A DNA stretch of 64,000 nucleotides, from NCBI RefSeq assembly GCF_003837865.1, contig NZ_RQIS01000009.1, positions 181,194 to 245,193 on the forward strand. The letters are read 5' to 3'. Under the pieces are notes generated by a model, which worked only from the letters and a program-made list of their open reading frames with translations, did not search any database and had not been told where the DNA came from. Of the stretch, positions 54,441 through 63,856 are shown in pieces; position 1 is the stretch's first letter, and each line of letters starts with the position of its first letter. The stretch comes from Paraburkholderia dinghuensis. GTDB taxonomy: Bacteria; Pseudomonadota; Gammaproteobacteria; Burkholderiales; Burkholderiaceae. The translations under genes and the position numbers were made by a program.

Positions 54441-56993
54441 ATGGGTAGGCTGCCCAATTCGTTGATGCTTGATGCAGGTATCGAGCAGACGAACCGGACC
54501 CTTATCCTGGACACCCCCCTCGGGGCGAAAGTGCTTTTGCCACAGCGCGTTATCGGTGAGTCCCGCTTGGGCCGGGATTTCGAGATCACGGTCGACGTCG
54601 TTTCCCGCGAGCATGCTCTCCAGTTGAAGAATCTGATGGCGCAGCCCGTCACGTTATGGGTACGTCAAACCGACGATTCGTATCTTCCCTGGCATGGCTA
54701 CGTATACGCAACCCGACGCCTTGGAGCGGATGGCGGGCTAAGCTACTACCAGCTCGCATTTGCCTCATGGATGCGCTTTCTACAGTACCGGAAGGACGCT
54801 CGCATCTTCCAGGACCTGACGACTGCCGACATCCTGGCCGAAGTATTCAACGGACATTCGCAGGCGCGGGGTCGCTTCCGGGTCGATGTGAAAGACCCGG
54901 GGGCGGTTCGGTCGTATTGCGTCCAGTACGAAACCGACCACAATTTCGTCCATCGGCTGATGGAGTCGGAGGGGTGGTTCACGTATGTCGAGCATGCCGA
55001 GGACGGCAAGTCGCATACGGTTGTCGTGACAGACGATCTCTTTAATTGCATGACGCTCTCCACGCAGCGGGTATCGTTCTATCGCGGCGGCCGGGACGGT
55101 CAAGTCGGTACGCTCGTCGAATGGGGCAGCGAGCGCACGGCGCAAAGTGTCGGATACGCGTTTAGCACGGCAGACTACAAACGTCCGTTGCGGCCTTTGC
55201 AGCGGTCGGGCCGGTCCCCAGCCGGCCAAGGCGACATCCCGCAGCAACTGGAGGTCTACGAATACGCCGGCCACTACGGCTTCCCGGTTACCGGCGAATC
55301 GTATGACCGTGGCGAGCGTGCCGTGCGAATTCGTCTTGAAGAAATGGAATCGCGGGGCAAACGGTTTTTCGGAGTGGGCAGTGTGCCGTGCATGGACGCC
55401 GGCCGGTGGTTTACGCTCGAAGACCATCCCGAGCACGATGACGACAAGCCCAAAGACCGGGAATTCGCGATTCTCGGCGTTCGTTGGGCTATCCAGAACA
55501 ATCTGCCGCTGGGCAATGGCCGGCCGTTTCCAGGCAGCCTGCAGCGTCGCCTGTCGCGCCTGCGTGCCGAGTACAAGGACCAGCAGGCCGCATTCGTCTC
55601 CAACGACGCGTTAGGCAACGAAAGCATCGTGCTGGTCGAAATCGAGGCCCAGCGTCGCTCCGTGCCGTTCCGCAGTCCGTTCGAGCACGGAAAGCCGGTC
55701 ATGCACATCCAGACGGCCACTGTGGTGGGACCGGCCGGCGAGGAGGTGTACACGGACGCGTTGAACCGGGTGAAGGTTCAGATGCACTGGGACCGTCTGG
55801 GCAGCAACAACGAAGCGTCGTCGTGCTGGATGCGGGTGATCCTGCCGCACGCTGGCAAGGGATTCGGTGGTGTGTTTGTCCCGCGAATCGGGCAGGAAGT
55901 GGCCGTCAACTACCTGGACGGGGATTGCGACCGCCCGGTCGTGAGCGGGGTGCTCTTTCACTCTGCTAACACGCCACATTGGCATTCGAATGGCTTGCTG
56001 TCCGGTTTCAAGTCCCAGGAGTACAGCGGCCAGGGCTTCAATCAGCTTGTTTTCGACGACGCTACCTCGCAGAACCGGGCACAACTCTACAGTTCGACTG
56101 CGAATTCATATCTGCACATCGGCTATCTCATCGACCACAACGGCAATACGCGTGGCAACTACCTCGGCACGGGCTTCGAGCTGAAGACTGAGGCGTCTGG
56201 TGCACTGCGGGCCGGGCGTGGACTTTACGTATCGACCTACGCCCGGGGTGGGACGTCGAGCCAGCCGCTGGATGTGAAGGAGGCCACACAGCATCTGATC
56301 GATTCCAGCGGGGTGATTCAGCACCGCTCGCTTGCGGCAGCAGATGGCAAGGCCGAGACCCTGGACGACGTACAGGATGCCATCAAGGACTTCGCCGCAG
56401 CCACGCAGAGCGATGTGCAGGGCAATATGAACGGGGGCCGGACGGCGGGTGGAGGCACTGGAAGCGCCAACGGATTTTCGCAGCCCGTCATGCTGCTTGC
56501 CAGCCCGGCGGACATGGGTCTGTCGACGCAGAAGTCGCTCCATGCAGCCGCGACCGGGCATGTCAATCTCGTCAGCGGCGAGAGCACCTACGTTGCGGCG
56601 GCTGGGTCGTGGATTGCCAGCGTCGGCGAGAAGCTCAGCTTTTTCGTGCAGAACGCAGGCATCAAGCTGTTTGCCGGCAAAGGCAAGGTCGAAGTGCAGG
56701 CGCAGTCGGACAACATCGAAATCACCGCGGACAAAACCGTGAAGGTCGTTTCCACGGCGGACGCCGTCAACGTGCTTGCCGGGAAGGAAATCACGCTGAG
56801 CGCAGGCGGCGCCACGATTCGCATCGCAGGCGGCAACATCCACGTCCATGCGCCAGGGATGGTCGACATCAAGGGTAGTCCCCTCGTCTTCGATGGCCCG
56901 GCGAGCGACGCCGCTTCGGCACAGCTTGCGCCATCGAAGTCCTGCGCCCAGCAGTTTGCCGCCGCTGCACAGGCCGGCTCGGCGCTCGTATAG
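54441..56993 (+). CDS. vgrG: type VI secretion tip protein VgrG 2
   Basis: 850 residues. N-terminal hub with LDTPLGAKVLLPQRVIGESR, gp5 OB fold at about 418-515 (VYTDALNRVKVQMHWDRLG, GGVFVPRIGQEVAVNYLDGD) and DUF2345 beta-helix at about 676-820 (KVEVQAQSDNIEITADKTVK). It shares domain order and N-terminal blocks with VgrG 1 but ends soon after DUF2345 with a short Ala-rich tail and no transthyretin-like extension. ATG 54441 follows GAGGAG. First gene of cassette 2; the upstream 270 bases are AT-rich and hold the likely promoter. Confidence 0.95.
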   Translation: MGRLPNSLMLDAGIEQTNRTLILDTPLGAKVLLPQRVIGESRLGRDFEITVDVVSREHALQLKNLMAQPVTLWVRQTDDSYLPWHGYVYATRRLGADGGLSYYQLAFASWMRFLQYRKDARIFQDLTTADILAEVFNGHSQARGRFRVDVKDPGAVRSYCVQYETDHNFVHRLMESEGWFTYVEHAEDGKSHTVVVTDDLFNCMTLSTQRVSFYRGGRDGQVGTLVEWGSERTAQSVGYAFSTADYKRPLRPLQRSGRSPAGQGDIPQQLEVYEYAGHYGFPVTGESYDRGERAVRIRLEEMESRGKRFFGVGSVPCMDAGRWFTLEDHPEHDDDKPKDREFAILGVRWAIQNNLPLGNGRPFPGSLQRRLSRLRAEYKDQQAAFVSNDALGNESIVLVEIEAQRRSVPFRSPFEHGKPVMHIQTATVVGPAGEEVYTDALNRVKVQMHWDRLGSNNEASSCWMRVILPHAGKGFGGVFVPRIGQEVAVNYLDGDCDRPVVSGVLFHSANTPHWHSNGLLSGFKSQEYSGQGFNQLVFDDATSQNRAQLYSSTANSYLHIGYLIDHNGNTRGNYLGTGFELKTEASGALRAGRGLYVSTYARGGTSSQPLDVKEATQHLIDSSGVIQHRSLAAADGKAETLDDVQDAIKDFAAATQSDVQGNMNGGRTAGGGTGSANGFSQPVMLLASPADMGLSTQKSLHAAATGHVNLVSGESTYVAAAGSWIASVGEKLSFFVQNAGIKLFAGKGKVEVQAQSDNIEITADKTVKVVSTADAVNVLAGKEITLSAGGATIRIAGGNIHVHAPGMVDIKGSPLVFDGPASDAASAQLAPSKSCAQQFAAAAQAGSALV

Positions 56994-57001
56994 GACGGCA
57001 C

Positions 57002-57814
57002 ATGGTTCATTACGTCATCGTTGAACCGGCCAACGGGAAGCTTGAGCTGCCTGGTGTGCCATCCGTTTATGAAGTTGGCGAGTTGGTCCCGGCAGCGCGT
57101 TCCGAGCTTGAGGGCGTGGCTCCCGTGCTGTATTGCGCCGAGCATCCCGAACTGCAAATGCCGGCGTTGAGGGAGCGTGCCGAATCCGACCGCGATAACG
57201 GCTTGCCGCCGGCCGTCTGCGCCATTGTCGAATCGGGCAAGGCCACGGGCCGGCTGCGGCAACATCTGGCGGACCGGTTGATCCTGCCCGCACCGACTTC
57301 GGGCGACGCCGTCTTCCGCTACTACGACCCGCGCGTGTTTCCCCATCTGCGCCGCATCCTGAAGGCCGGGCAGATGGGTGCGCTCCTGGGGCCGGTTACA
57401 TCGTGGACGTTTCTTGACCCGATCAGCGGCTGGACGGAGGTCAACGGCGCCGCCGAACCGGAAATCGCTTTTGGCGTTACGGCGGACCAGTACGAGCGAA
57501 TCGCGCGCATCGAGCTGGTTCAGCGCGCACTCGACGTGCTCCGGCGCAACGGTACGGCACCTCGTCCCGATATGCCGGCGCTGCTGGATTCGCAGCTTGT
57601 AAAAGGCGAAGTCTACGGCCTCGTTGGCGGGGACCTGCTTGCATTCGCACTTCACGGCGCACTCGTTTCTCCCGAGTTCGACCGTCACCCGCGCGTGCGA
57701 GCTGTTTTGCAGGCACCGCGGAAAGGTTCGTATGCCGAAGCGGTAGCGGAATGGAGCGCAGCAGACTGGGAAGCGATTGCGCGCGAGAGCATCCGGATTG
57801 ATAAGTCAGTGTGA
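57002..57814 (+). CDS. DUF4123 type VI effector adaptor/chaperone
   Basis: 270 residues. DUF4123 proteins (Tap/TEC) load effectors on the VgrG tip. Family features here are VLYCAEHPEL near the N-terminus, GDAVFRYYDPRVFPHLRRIL and LGPVTSWTFLDPISGW in the centre, with a helical C-terminal part. It starts 9 bases after vgrG 2 and precedes the VasX-like effector by 26 bases, exactly the vgrG-adaptor-effector order seen for DUF4123-dependent toxins. Confidence 0.9.
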   Translation: MVHYVIVEPANGKLELPGVPSVYEVGELVPAARSELEGVAPVLYCAEHPELQMPALRERAESDRDNGLPPAVCAIVESGKATGRLRQHLADRLILPAPTSGDAVFRYYDPRVFPHLRRILKAGQMGALLGPVTSWTFLDPISGWTEVNGAAEPEIAFGVTADQYERIARIELVQRALDVLRRNGTAPRPDMPALLDSQLVKGEVYGLVGGDLLAFALHGALVSPEFDRHPRVRAVLQAPRKGSYAEAVAEWSAADWEAIARESIRIDKSV

Positions 57815-57840
57815 CCAGGTACGCGTAGAAAAGCTAAAGA

Positions 57841-60420
57841 ATGGAACTCAACACGAATTTTGCGGACATTTCCCAGCTCACCCAGTCTGCGATGCAGACA
57901 AGCTCGCGTGCGCCCAATTCATGCAACATGTGCAAGAAAAAAGGATTGCCGATTCTGCCCGTTCGCTATGGGGTCGTCGCGAACTCCACGGCTCACAACT
58001 CGGCCGGCGCGATACCGCTCATGGGTGGCAAGTTTGGTGACGGCGTCGTCGGCATTGCGCTCAAAAAGGCGAAGTACACGCTGCGCACCTTGCGCTACGG
58101 CTACGTGTATATCTTCTATCCGAAGACCCGGCGATGGCAGATATATGCCGTAACGGCCGAGGGATACCTGTACGACTATCCGGTCGACATCAATCTCGAC
58201 CGAAATTTCGAGAAGCCGTTCAGCTGTCGTCAACCCGGGCACGCGCAACTGGCCCAGTGCATCACCATTGAAGACGCCGAACACGCCGGAACCGTGTATC
58301 TGGCATTCAGCGACGAACTCTGGACAAAGAAGGTGCGCGACGCTTACGCGACGAACTTCATGGGCTGTCGCGACAAGCGGATGCAGAAGTTCGATGCGAC
58401 CGGCTGGTACAACGGCAACATGAACCAGCCGCACGCGGATAGCGTCGGCCATCTCGAGGGGCTTCTGAGCGAATACAAGGGCGGCCATCCCGATGCGCTG
58501 GTCACCAGTTGCTTTCCGTACCATGACCGTGCGGGGCAAGGCCCGGCCCTGAAAAAGGCGATGGATTCCATCCTGCCGGACAAGGGGCTGTTCTTCGCGT
58601 TGTGGGACCCGGTTGGCATCACGCAGGAGCTCAACTTCGAGCAGCGAGTCGCTTTCGGCGCGGCACTTGCGCCGTACGAGCATGGCGTCTGGACCGCCAG
58701 TGCCATTGACGCGCTGCAAGAGGCTGTTGTTGCATCGGCGAAGGAGGATGTAAAACGTGGCGCCCGCATGCTGGAGGCCAATACTTACGGTGGTATGGGC
58801 CTCGGGACTCTGATCGACGGTGGCAAGGCGCTGGAGAAGCGGCTCAAAAGCATCGAGGCGATCAAGGAGGCTGAGCTTGCTACAGCGGGGACGGACGCAT
58901 GGAAGCCCTATAAGTTCCACTATCGGCCGCAGGCCATCATCGACTTCAGGAAGACGATGGCAGATGCGATGACCCAGGAGCAGACGAGCACGCTTGTGCC
59001 GCTGTCGCAAGACCATCAGGCCTGGCTGTCCAGTGCGGCGTTGCTGAATGTGTTCGAGTCGGATTACGAGCCAGGAAGCTGGCGATGTGGGCTGAACTAT
59101 ACCAGCACATTTGCGAGATGCATCGAAGGCTCGGCCGACCGCAGGGAAGCTGTCGACGTGCTCGTCAAATGGGCCAAAGGCAGCGTAACCGATACCCGCA
59201 ATCCGTTGCTGAGGGCGTTCGTTCTGAATAGTCCGGTGCTGGCCGGGAAGGTCAAGGAGGCCTCCAGTTATCCGTACAAGGAACTCAGGGACTTCGTTGC
59301 GAAGCTCATCGAGTCGTACAGCACGATCGAACAGGTGGAAGAGTCGAAGGACAAGGGCATCACGGTTGGTGTTGCGAAGGCGCTGGCGCGACTGTTACAT
59401 GAGACAGGTGGGCCTGTGGCTGAAGCGGTCAGCGCGGGTGTCGATACGGCCGCGGCAAAAGTGCTGTATGCGACTCTGTGCATGCGCACGAAGAAGCTGT
59501 TCGAGTTCAAGGCGGTATACGGTTCGGTGAACCAGTGGGTGAACTACATCGCCCGCCAGATGCAGGAAATGATGCCGGGCCGTCAGCAAATCAAGGTAGA
59601 GGACCTGAAGAAGCAGCTTCAGAAGCAGGCTGCCTCGGCGGGGGTGGAGTCGGACATGGCAGTCAAGGCGAGACAGTTCGTCCTGGTCGAGAGTCCTGCG
59701 ACGGAGGCTGCAGTGCTGGCAGGCGTGAAGGCGAAGCCGGGCTTCGAGAAGCTGGCGAGCGTGACGCTGACGCCGGAGGTGGTCGAAACGGTTTACATAC
59801 CGAAGTTCCGGCTTGTCGCTAAAGGAGAGCCCGGGTTTGCAGGCATCGGGGCGATATTCAGTGCCATCAATCTGCGCTTCGCGCGAGAGGAGCTAAAGAA
59901 GTCGAACCGGTTCAATCAGACCGAGAACGGCGTCGTATTCGACAACGCCGTTGGTGGGCTTGTGGCGAGCGTAGCGCAGTACGGCTCTGCAGCGCTTGAA
60001 CAGCTTGAGAAGGGGAGTGTCGAGTTGTCGGAAGGTCTAAGAAAGTTTGGGCGATTCTTGGGAATTGTTGGTAGATTCGGTGGGGCGTTGGTCGGGTTCG
60101 TGTCGGCAGCCATCGATGTCTACCATGCATGGGGAGATTGGAAGGAGGGCAACATGACGATGATGGCCTTGGATTTGGCGTCGGCCGCTGTCGGCTTTAC
60201 TGTTGGCATCGTTTCCATATTCCTTTCGGCGTCAGCTGCTGCTGTCGTCGCTTTGCCGCTACTTATTATCGCGGCCTTACTTGGAGTACTGATGAATTAC
60301 TTTAAAGGCCGAGAAGTGTACGAATGGCTTGAGAGATGCTATTTTGGTCTGAAAGAGTCGTCCCAAACGTTCCCTAGCTTGGACGAAGACCGAAAGGCGT
60401 TTGTTGCCATGATTTCGTAA
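57841..60420 (+). CDS. VasX-like pore-forming type VI effector
   Basis: 859 residues. The N-terminal 160 residues match the VasX N-terminal region (CNMCKKKGLPILPVRYGV, TLRTLRYGYVYIFYPKTRRW, GYLYDYPVD). A long helical middle (about 250-700) follows. The C-terminus, about 735-830, has several hydrophobic helices (FLGIVGRFGGALVGFVSAAI, LASAAVGFTVGIVSIFL, VVALPLLIIAALLGVL) expected to insert in the target inner membrane and dissipate the ion gradient, as for VasX. Base composition drops in GC over the last 400 bases. No signal peptide. Activity is inferred from family and cassette position. Confidence 0.88.
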   Translation: MELNTNFADISQLTQSAMQTSSRAPNSCNMCKKKGLPILPVRYGVVANSTAHNSAGAIPLMGGKFGDGVVGIALKKAKYTLRTLRYGYVYIFYPKTRRWQIYAVTAEGYLYDYPVDINLDRNFEKPFSCRQPGHAQLAQCITIEDAEHAGTVYLAFSDELWTKKVRDAYATNFMGCRDKRMQKFDATGWYNGNMNQPHADSVGHLEGLLSEYKGGHPDALVTSCFPYHDRAGQGPALKKAMDSILPDKGLFFALWDPVGITQELNFEQRVAFGAALAPYEHGVWTASAIDALQEAVVASAKEDVKRGARMLEANTYGGMGLGTLIDGGKALEKRLKSIEAIKEAELATAGTDAWKPYKFHYRPQAIIDFRKTMADAMTQEQTSTLVPLSQDHQAWLSSAALLNVFESDYEPGSWRCGLNYTSTFARCIEGSADRREAVDVLVKWAKGSVTDTRNPLLRAFVLNSPVLAGKVKEASSYPYKELRDFVAKLIESYSTIEQVEESKDKGITVGVAKALARLLHETGGPVAEAVSAGVDTAAAKVLYATLCMRTKKLFEFKAVYGSVNQWVNYIARQMQEMMPGRQQIKVEDLKKQLQKQAASAGVESDMAVKARQFVLVESPATEAAVLAGVKAKPGFEKLASVTLTPEVVETVYIPKFRLVAKGEPGFAGIGAIFSAINLRFAREELKKSNRFNQTENGVVFDNAVGGLVASVAQYGSAALEQLEKGSVELSEGLRKFGRFLGIVGRFGGALVGFVSAAIDVYHAWGDWKEGNMTMMALDLASAAVGFTVGIVSIFLSASAAAVVALPLLIIAALLGVLMNYFKGREVYEWLERCYFGLKESSQTFPSLDEDRKAFVAMIS

Positions 60421-60430
60421 CGGGGGCGAG

Positions 60431-61399
60431 ATGGCATTCGACGGACTTTCCTGGTATCGCCTCAATCGCCCTGTCAGCGACGATGAACGGGCATCACGTT
60501 TAGCGATTGCGCGGTCATGGTCTGATACACCGAAGGACTACCGCACTGTCTTTTCCAAGAGCGAAAACTATCTCGAGATATGCGATGCAAATCATTTGCA
60601 AAAGGGATGGGGTGTTATCGCGTTTCTATTACCAGGGCTCGGTTCTTTAGTGACTGCAGCCATTATTTTGTGGATGATGACGCACATGCCTCCCATCTAT
60701 GGGCAGCGGGGGGAATTGGGGATGGCCTATAGTGTATTGGGATTTTTTTTGTTCGTGATGCTGTGTTTGGCTAGTGCAGGAATTTGGGGGTTGACGAGGG
60801 ATTGCTTTAATTACACGCGGAAGCCTATTAGGCTTAACCGGATAGACAAAATGATATATGCCTTCCGACACAATGGTCCGGGTGGTGTTATATCGATACC
60901 TTGGAGTCAAGCATTTTTTTATATTGAGCGTAAGCCGCGAGCCGGCTTGGCGCGAACGGCGCCACGCGTAGTTCGATGCTTGGTTCTCGATGACAAAAAG
61001 CGCGTGGTAGGCACATTCTCAATCGGCACACGGGTTGAATTAGCGTTTGACGAAGATAGCCCTGCCGGTCAGAAGGTGATGGAAGAGCTATATCAGAACT
61101 TTGAATACTTCCGGAGATTCATGGAGGAAGGTCCTTCATCTATACCGACCGTCAGTGAATTTCTATCGGCCGAAGTTTCGTTTCGCAATTCTCTGAAGCT
61201 GCAATTTGACGGCGCATCAAGCCTCTTGAATTCGGGAAATCCGTTGATGTGGCTGGTGATGATTGTCGCGGCCATACCGACGTTCATTCTCGCCCTTGCA
61301 AACTATTTGGCACAGTTGACCTGTCGTGCACCTGTATGGCCACCGGAGATAGAGCAAGCGTGCAGCGCTGCGACCCCGACCGAGGGACTTACGATATGA
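60431..61399 (+). CDS. membrane immunity protein for the VasX-like effector (DUF6708-like)
   Basis: 322 residues. Two helices at about 60-115 (GVIAFLLPGLGSLVTAAIIL, MAYSVLGFFLFVMLCLASAG), a soluble beta-rich domain (GPGGVISIPWSQAFFYIERK) and a C-terminal helix near 275-295 (MWLVMIVAAIPTFILALANY). Integral-membrane proteins beside VasX-like toxins give self-protection by blocking the pore, so immunity is inferred. Clearly lower GC than its neighbours, with T-rich runs, suggesting recent acquisition together with the toxin tip. GGGGCGAG precedes ATG 60431; ATGA overlap with the PAAR gene. Confidence 0.75.
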   Translation: MAFDGLSWYRLNRPVSDDERASRLAIARSWSDTPKDYRTVFSKSENYLEICDANHLQKGWGVIAFLLPGLGSLVTAAIILWMMTHMPPIYGQRGELGMAYSVLGFFLFVMLCLASAGIWGLTRDCFNYTRKPIRLNRIDKMIYAFRHNGPGGVISIPWSQAFFYIERKPRAGLARTAPRVVRCLVLDDKKRVVGTFSIGTRVELAFDEDSPAGQKVMEELYQNFEYFRRFMEEGPSSIPTVSEFLSAEVSFRNSLKLQFDGASSLLNSGNPLMWLVMIVAAIPTFILALANYLAQLTCRAPVWPPEIEQACSAATPTEGLTI

Positions 61400-61680
61400 A
61401 CCGACGGTTCATTCGCCAGGGTGACAAGACCGACCGCAACGGGGTCGTGATTGACGGTATCGCCGGGACCTCGTTTCAAGGCCAACTCTTCGCTTACCTG
61501 GGCGCTTCCGTCGAGTGCCCTGCCTGCGGCACGAATGGTGTCATCATCAGCGACGGCTCACCACGGACGATGACGATGATGGGTAAGCAGGTCGCATTGG
61601 AGAACGATTTGTGCCAGTGCAAATGCGAACCACTGCCGAAGCTGGTGGCGTCGCAGACTCTGGGCTCCATAAAGACCTGA
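61396..61680 (+). CDS. PAAR-domain spike tip protein 2
   Basis: 94 residues. PAAR fold with RFIRQGDKTDRNGVVIDGIA, VECPACGTNGVIISDGS and MMGKQVALENDLCQCKCEP, including Cys residues able to bind the tip metal. ATG 61396 overlaps the immunity stop. No toxin extension. Closes cassette 2. Confidence 0.85.
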   Translation: MNRRFIRQGDKTDRNGVVIDGIAGTSFQGQLFAYLGASVECPACGTNGVIISDGSPRTMTMMGKQVALENDLCQCKCEPLPKLVASQTLGSIKT

Positions 61681-61737
61681 TAGCGACCTCGACGTTTCAG
61701 AGGAAGGTGGTCTGTTTTCAACTACTGGGTTATTGAG

Positions 61738-61785
61738 GTTGCTATAAAACGTGGCGCCAGCATGCGGGAAGCCAACACTTATGAG
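61738..61785 (+). pseudogene. relic of a second VasX-like effector gene
   Basis: Sixteen codons read VAIKRGASMREANTYEG-like and align with residues about 302-318 of the effector at 57841 (DVKRGARMLEANTYGG). At DNA level 33 of 40 bases match 58750-58790, with most differences in third codon positions, so it descends from a related but not identical gene. No other part of that gene is recognisable here. Confidence 0.6.
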
Positions 61786-61953
61786 GGAAGTTTCCGCAAT
61801 TGCGAACTGCCGATCTGCAACTGCTCCTTGATGTTTCGAACCACACCCAACGCAACGTATTTGTCAGAAGAACCTCAATTTTCCGCGAGCGGCGCCGTTA
61901 AACAAGCGGGTAGATGTCGTGGTTAGCATCTGCCTCTTTGCAATAGCGTGTTC

Positions 61954-61986
61954 GCCGCACCGGTCCCCACTGGTGCGGCTTTTTTC
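61954..61986 (+). terminator. rho-independent terminator downstream of cassette 2
   Basis: Stem GCCGCACCGGT / ACTGGTGCGGC (one G-T pair) with a CCCC loop and six to seven T, plus-strand polarity. It lies about 270 bases after the PAAR stop; it may end the cassette transcript or that of the lost effector gene. Confidence 0.88.
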
Positions 61987-62050
61987 CGCAGAGATAGAGC
62001 GTAACTGAGTGACCTTCCCGTGCAGGAAGGGCTGACCATAGCCGCGCGGA

Positions 62051-62854
62051 TCAAGTGTCCTGGACACCACCCACACCGACTATCCACCCCTCGACTTGAG
62101 CCACCGCGCGCTCTGATGCGCTTAACGGCGGGTGCAGCGCCAAATAAAGGCGCTCTTCCAGATCGGCATACCGCAGCCACTCGGCAATCGTGTACGCGTC
62201 ATACTGGTCGTCGGTCATGCCGGCGGGTGCGACACATCCGCGCCTCCACATCGACGGATACGCCTCCACTATCGCCGAGCGTCCTGCCGGAATATCCCAG
62301 CCGTCGAATGGCCAGAAGTGAACCCTGTCGCCGAGCTGTCGATGCAGGTATAGCAGCCACGGAATACCGGAATGCGTCGACTTGGCGACCGAGCCCTGCA
62401 CATCAAAGTGGAATACGGACTTTGCTCTACAGCGCTCTTCGGCCATACGTCGCCACCTAGGGTTACCCTGCCGCGCCTGGCCATTGCCGACCACCCCGTC
62501 GCGAACGAAATCCACATAGACATTGGGCTCATCCGTCGGCCAATGTTCGCGGAAGTCTTCCAGGAACGCATACCAGTCTGGCGCGAGCTGATGGGCTTCG
62601 AAGTAGCGCAGGGGAAAAGAGAAGCTATGGTCAATGCCGACGATCGTCGGGACGTCGTCGCTCAGAAGATCGGCCAACCACAGTGCTACGCCGCGTCGCG
62701 TCCAGTATTTGCGGGGACTGGGCGGGGGAAGCGCTTCGACGGACACATCGTTCGGGGTAGGCGCGATATACACGCGCAAGCCCTTCAAGCTGTTATCCGA
62801 AGTCTGAGCGCCCGAATAGTCGATCCCCACATAGCGGCGAAACGCCGTCGACAT
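62051..62854 (-). CDS. DUF429-like protein of unknown function
   Basis: 267 residues, no signal peptide. The N-terminus FRRYVGIDYSGAQTSDNSLK resembles the RNase H-like beta strand of DUF429 proteins (GIDYSGA), and acidic residues recur in VGIDHSFSFPLRYF and AIVEAYPSMWRRGCV, as for a nucleotidyl or nuclease-like fold. DDQYDAYTIAEWLRYAD near the C-terminus completes the pattern. Function unknown. ATG 62854; minus strand, 51 bases from the next minus gene. Confidence 0.7.
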   Translation of the reverse strand: MSTAFRRYVGIDYSGAQTSDNSLKGLRVYIAPTPNDVSVEALPPPSPRKYWTRRGVALWLADLLSDDVPTIVGIDHSFSFPLRYFEAHQLAPDWYAFLEDFREHWPTDEPNVYVDFVRDGVVGNGQARQGNPRWRRMAEERCRAKSVFHFDVQGSVAKSTHSGIPWLLYLHRQLGDRVHFWPFDGWDIPAGRSAIVEAYPSMWRRGCVAPAGMTDDQYDAYTIAEWLRYADLEERLYLALHPPLSASERAVAQVEGWIVGVGGVQDT

Positions 62855-62905
62855 GCTGTTATCCGAATTGAGAGTGCGTTGCAGCGGCGCGCCAGGCGGG
62901 CGACG

Positions 62906-63361
62906 TCAAGCTGACCGGTCCGGCGTTTCCGGGGCAATCGTGCCGTCGCGGTGAGTCAGGTCGCCCCAGCCAAGCGGCACGTAGACCGTGCCACCGGCCA
63001 GTTCTACCGAAGCGACAAATTTTTCCATCGTAACCCCAGCCATGATGAACACCTGCTTCGTACCGAGATAGCTTTCAGTGCGCAGCCACGGGACGCGGCC
63101 GTTGTTGATTTCTTCCACGCTGTACGCTGCGCCGTGCGCGCCAGTTTCGGGCCGCAGCAGAGGACCATCAAATGCCAGTTTCAGAATCTGGTCGGGTTCA
63201 CCGGCGTACGGTGCCCCGGCATACCGCTCGTAGGGCGTGCGCTCCCAGTTGTCACCCCATTGACGATCGAGCGTGAGCCTGGTGAAGAACGCCCATGTGT
63301 CACGTACGAAGCAGAGCCGGTAGCGGTTCTGTACGCCGCTCAAATCAACGTGCATGGTCAT
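62906..63361 (-). CDS. hypothetical protein
   Basis: 151 residues from ATG 63361, which follows AAGGAGCC; longer starts upstream lack a ribosome site. Composition is globular with many aromatics (DTWAFFTRLTLDRQWGDNWE, YERYAGAPYAGEPDQ). No recognised family or export signal. Probably co-transcribed with the DUF429-like gene downstream. Confidence 0.6.
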   Translation of the reverse strand: MTMHVDLSGVQNRYRLCFVRDTWAFFTRLTLDRQWGDNWERTPYERYAGAPYAGEPDQILKLAFDGPLLRPETGAHGAAYSVEEINNGRVPWLRTESYLGTKQVFIMAGVTMEKFVASVELAGGTVYVPLGWGDLTHRDGTIAPETPDRSA

Positions 63362-63616
63362 GGCGTTGGCTCCTTCCGTCGAAAACAGAATCGCCCGCGT
63401 TGGCACACGTTCTGCGATTGCGGCATGTTGCCCCCCGCGAACGCGGTTCACTCGATGGAGGTCAGCCGCCAGTTCCCCGCACCCTGGCTGGCCGAGTTGA
63501 TCTTCGTCAATCGTACGCTTCTCGCCGCGGCTATTCTCCATTCAAGGGTGCTCCTACAGACAGGATGCCGGAACACCACACGATCAAGTCGAGTCGCCTG
63601 CTACGGAGCGTCGATC

Positions 63617-63856
63617 ATGTCACTGAATGGAACCATCAGCGGGGCTGCGTGGACGGTGATTGCGGAAACCGTGCCGGCGCCACAGGGCGGCTTCGGATGC
63701 CGGATCCACGTTTCTTACGCGCCGCCTGAAGCGCAGTTCACTCGCGAATTCACCCACCACAGCACGTTCGAAAACGAAACGACGGCCATTCTTGAGGGCT
63801 TGCGCGAGGGCGTGCTGTGGGTCGAGCTCAAAACCCGTCGCGCGTTCCACATGTGA
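63617..63856 (+). CDS. small conserved-looking hypothetical protein
   Basis: 79 residues from ATG 63617 with CGGAG upstream. Predicted beta-beta-beta-alpha (SGAAWTVIAETVPAPQGGFG, STFENETTAILEGLREGVLW). No catalytic motif. The frame is open far upstream but only this start has a ribosome site and a globular N-terminus. Nothing further is recognised from 63857 to the window end. Confidence 0.6.
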   Translation: MSLNGTISGAAWTVIAETVPAPQGGFGCRIHVSYAPPEAQFTREFTHHSTFENETTAILEGLREGVLWVELKTRRAFHM

